Assembly: GCA_903900805.1 (NCBI GenBank)
Contig: CAIUOP010000086.1
Location: 1 to 45,121 of the forward strand
Source of the DNA: an uncultured beta proteobacterium
Lineage (GTDB): Bacteria > Pseudomonadota > Gammaproteobacteria > Burkholderiales > Burkholderiaceae
Reading direction: 5' to 3'
DNA: 45,121 nt
Position 1 is the first letter of the stretch; each line of letters opens with the position of its first letter. Of the stretch, positions 44,439 to 45,121 are shown in pieces. A program made the position numbers and the translations under genes. The notes under the pieces are model-generated. The model saw only the letters and a list, made by a program, of their open reading frames with translations, was not told where the DNA came from and did no database searches.

Positions 44439-45121
44439 TCAATAATTCAATGACACCTTTGCATATGTCGACCAATCGTACTGCTTATAAGTTTGTACTA
44501 CTTGCTTGCTTGCCCCAATAGAAAATACTAAGCTTTTTGTTAACTGATGACTAATCATGGCATCAATCGGTACGAACCAACCACCACCTGCAGAGTTATA
44601 AATAATTTCATTTTGATCCCACATGCGCAATACCGTGCTTGGAGACAGCTGAAAGCTAATGATTGGATATATTTGTAGATTTCTCTGAAGAGTGGGCTGG
44701 GGAGGCTTAGTTCCAAAGCTATTATTCTTTCTATCAAAACCATACATATATCTAAATAAGGGAGAAAAGTTAGTAACGTTGAGTGCGTTATTGGCATCAG
44801 TTACGAAATTCCACCCCTAACTGAGGCCCTGCTGCCCACTGCCCATTAGTATCAGACGGCAAACTAATGCGACCTCCAAACAATGCTCCAAGTGGTTTTA
44901 AGAAGTAGTTATCTTGACCCCATACAGTCACTAATGTGTTGCCAAGTGTATATTGGGCGGCATTGTTATTAGATGATGTTGAGCTAAAGTTTGATACAAA
45001 TGAGGCATCTATGCGCATACGACCACGCCATGTATCAGTCTGTAGTGGGTGGTAGTAACGCAAAAGTGCCGTATTTTGATATTTATCATCACCTTTATAG
45101 TTATGAAGCCCCCACAACTCT
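44439..45121 (-). pseudogene. Frameshifted outer-membrane beta-barrel type protein, 5' part outside window
   Basis: Two minus-strand frames look like halves of one protein. The first enters from the right edge (through ELWGLHNYKGDD) and stops at 44797. The second, in the +1 phase, can be followed from WNFVTDANNALNVTNFSPLF down to a stop at 44439. Removing one base from the GGGG run (CCCC at 44814-44817 on the plus strand) joins them as GPQLG-WNFVTDANNA without a stop. The joined sequence alternates polar and hydrophobic residues and ends in an aromatic (VSLNY), as outer-membrane barrels do. Segments like NTLVTVWGQDN and SPSTVLRMWDQNE look strand-like. I do not recognise the family, and the gene could be intact if the extra G is a sequencing error. 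Confidence 0.7.

Noticed and set aside
44357..44521. Plus-strand frame of 54 residues starting MFRYLTDLGNHCK
   Set aside because: It lacks a ribosome-binding site and its second half lies antisense to the broken barrel gene. Its composition is unremarkable.
1..45121. CRISPR arrays, insertion sequences, prophage or tRNA-linked islands
   Set aside because: No regularly spaced repeats, transposase or integrase motifs, or cloverleaf-like sequences were seen. The gene order is typical core chromosome.

Overview
The window looks like core chromosome of a betaproteobacterium of the Burkholderiaceae. The moderate GC content, small intergenic gaps and closest remembered protein relatives suggest a Polynucleobacter-like freshwater bacterium. 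That placement is an inference from protein resemblance and gene order, not a database result. I see no phage, insertion sequence, CRISPR array, rRNA or tRNA. Nearly all of the sequence is conserved housekeeping metabolism. Layout, left half: positions 1-12221 are one long minus-strand block. Read in its transcription direction it is sdhC-sdhD-sdhA-sdhB-sdhE, gltA, leuC, an entericidin-like lipoprotein, leuD, leuB, asd, a FimV-like protein, truA and trpF (cut by the window edge). It links TCA-cycle genes to leucine, aspartate-family and tryptophan biosynthesis. A GntR/HutC-type regulator (minus) is divergent from mdh (plus). A perfect 14-bp palindrome in the gap between them overlaps the predicted -10 box of the regulator. 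mdh is followed by a small secreted MliC-like protein and a bidirectional terminator. A DUF2863 gene and yaaA follow on the minus strand. Layout, middle: 16728-28511 is a plus-strand run. It encodes a methionine-type aminotransferase, a YfcG-like glutathione transferase, 3-hydroxyacyl-CoA dehydrogenase, a DUF3429 membrane protein, RarA, a DsbA-fold isomerase, a periplasmic cyclophilin, a PabB-PabC fusion, a zinc-ribbon Nudix hydrolase, the N-degron transferases Aat and Bpt, PyrD and an IclR-type regulator. Next come PbpG and an EamA transporter (minus), then a solitary phasin (plus) with a strong terminator. Layout, right part: the pyruvate dehydrogenase operon aceE-aceF-lpdA runs on the minus strand from 37525 to 31387. 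Divergent from it is a PAS-domain histidine kinase with a FixJ-type response regulator, followed by folD and prlC. The last 1.2 kb is different in character. It holds a small membrane protein of 53 residues, a 301-base stretch with no convincing gene, and the 3' part of an outer-membrane-type beta-barrel gene that is frameshifted in a four-base homopolymer. Working together, the block supplies pyruvate to acetyl-CoA (AceEF-Lpd), entry to the TCA cycle (GltA), succinate and malate oxidation (Sdh, Mdh) and the branched-chain, aspartate, folate, tryptophan and pyrimidine pathways that draw on it. I found no clearly novel multigene system. The best leads are the regulatory palindrome, the two-component pair beside the pyruvate dehydrogenase operon, the lipoprotein inside the leu operon, the mdh-linked secreted protein, and the broken barrel gene with the small ORF beside it.
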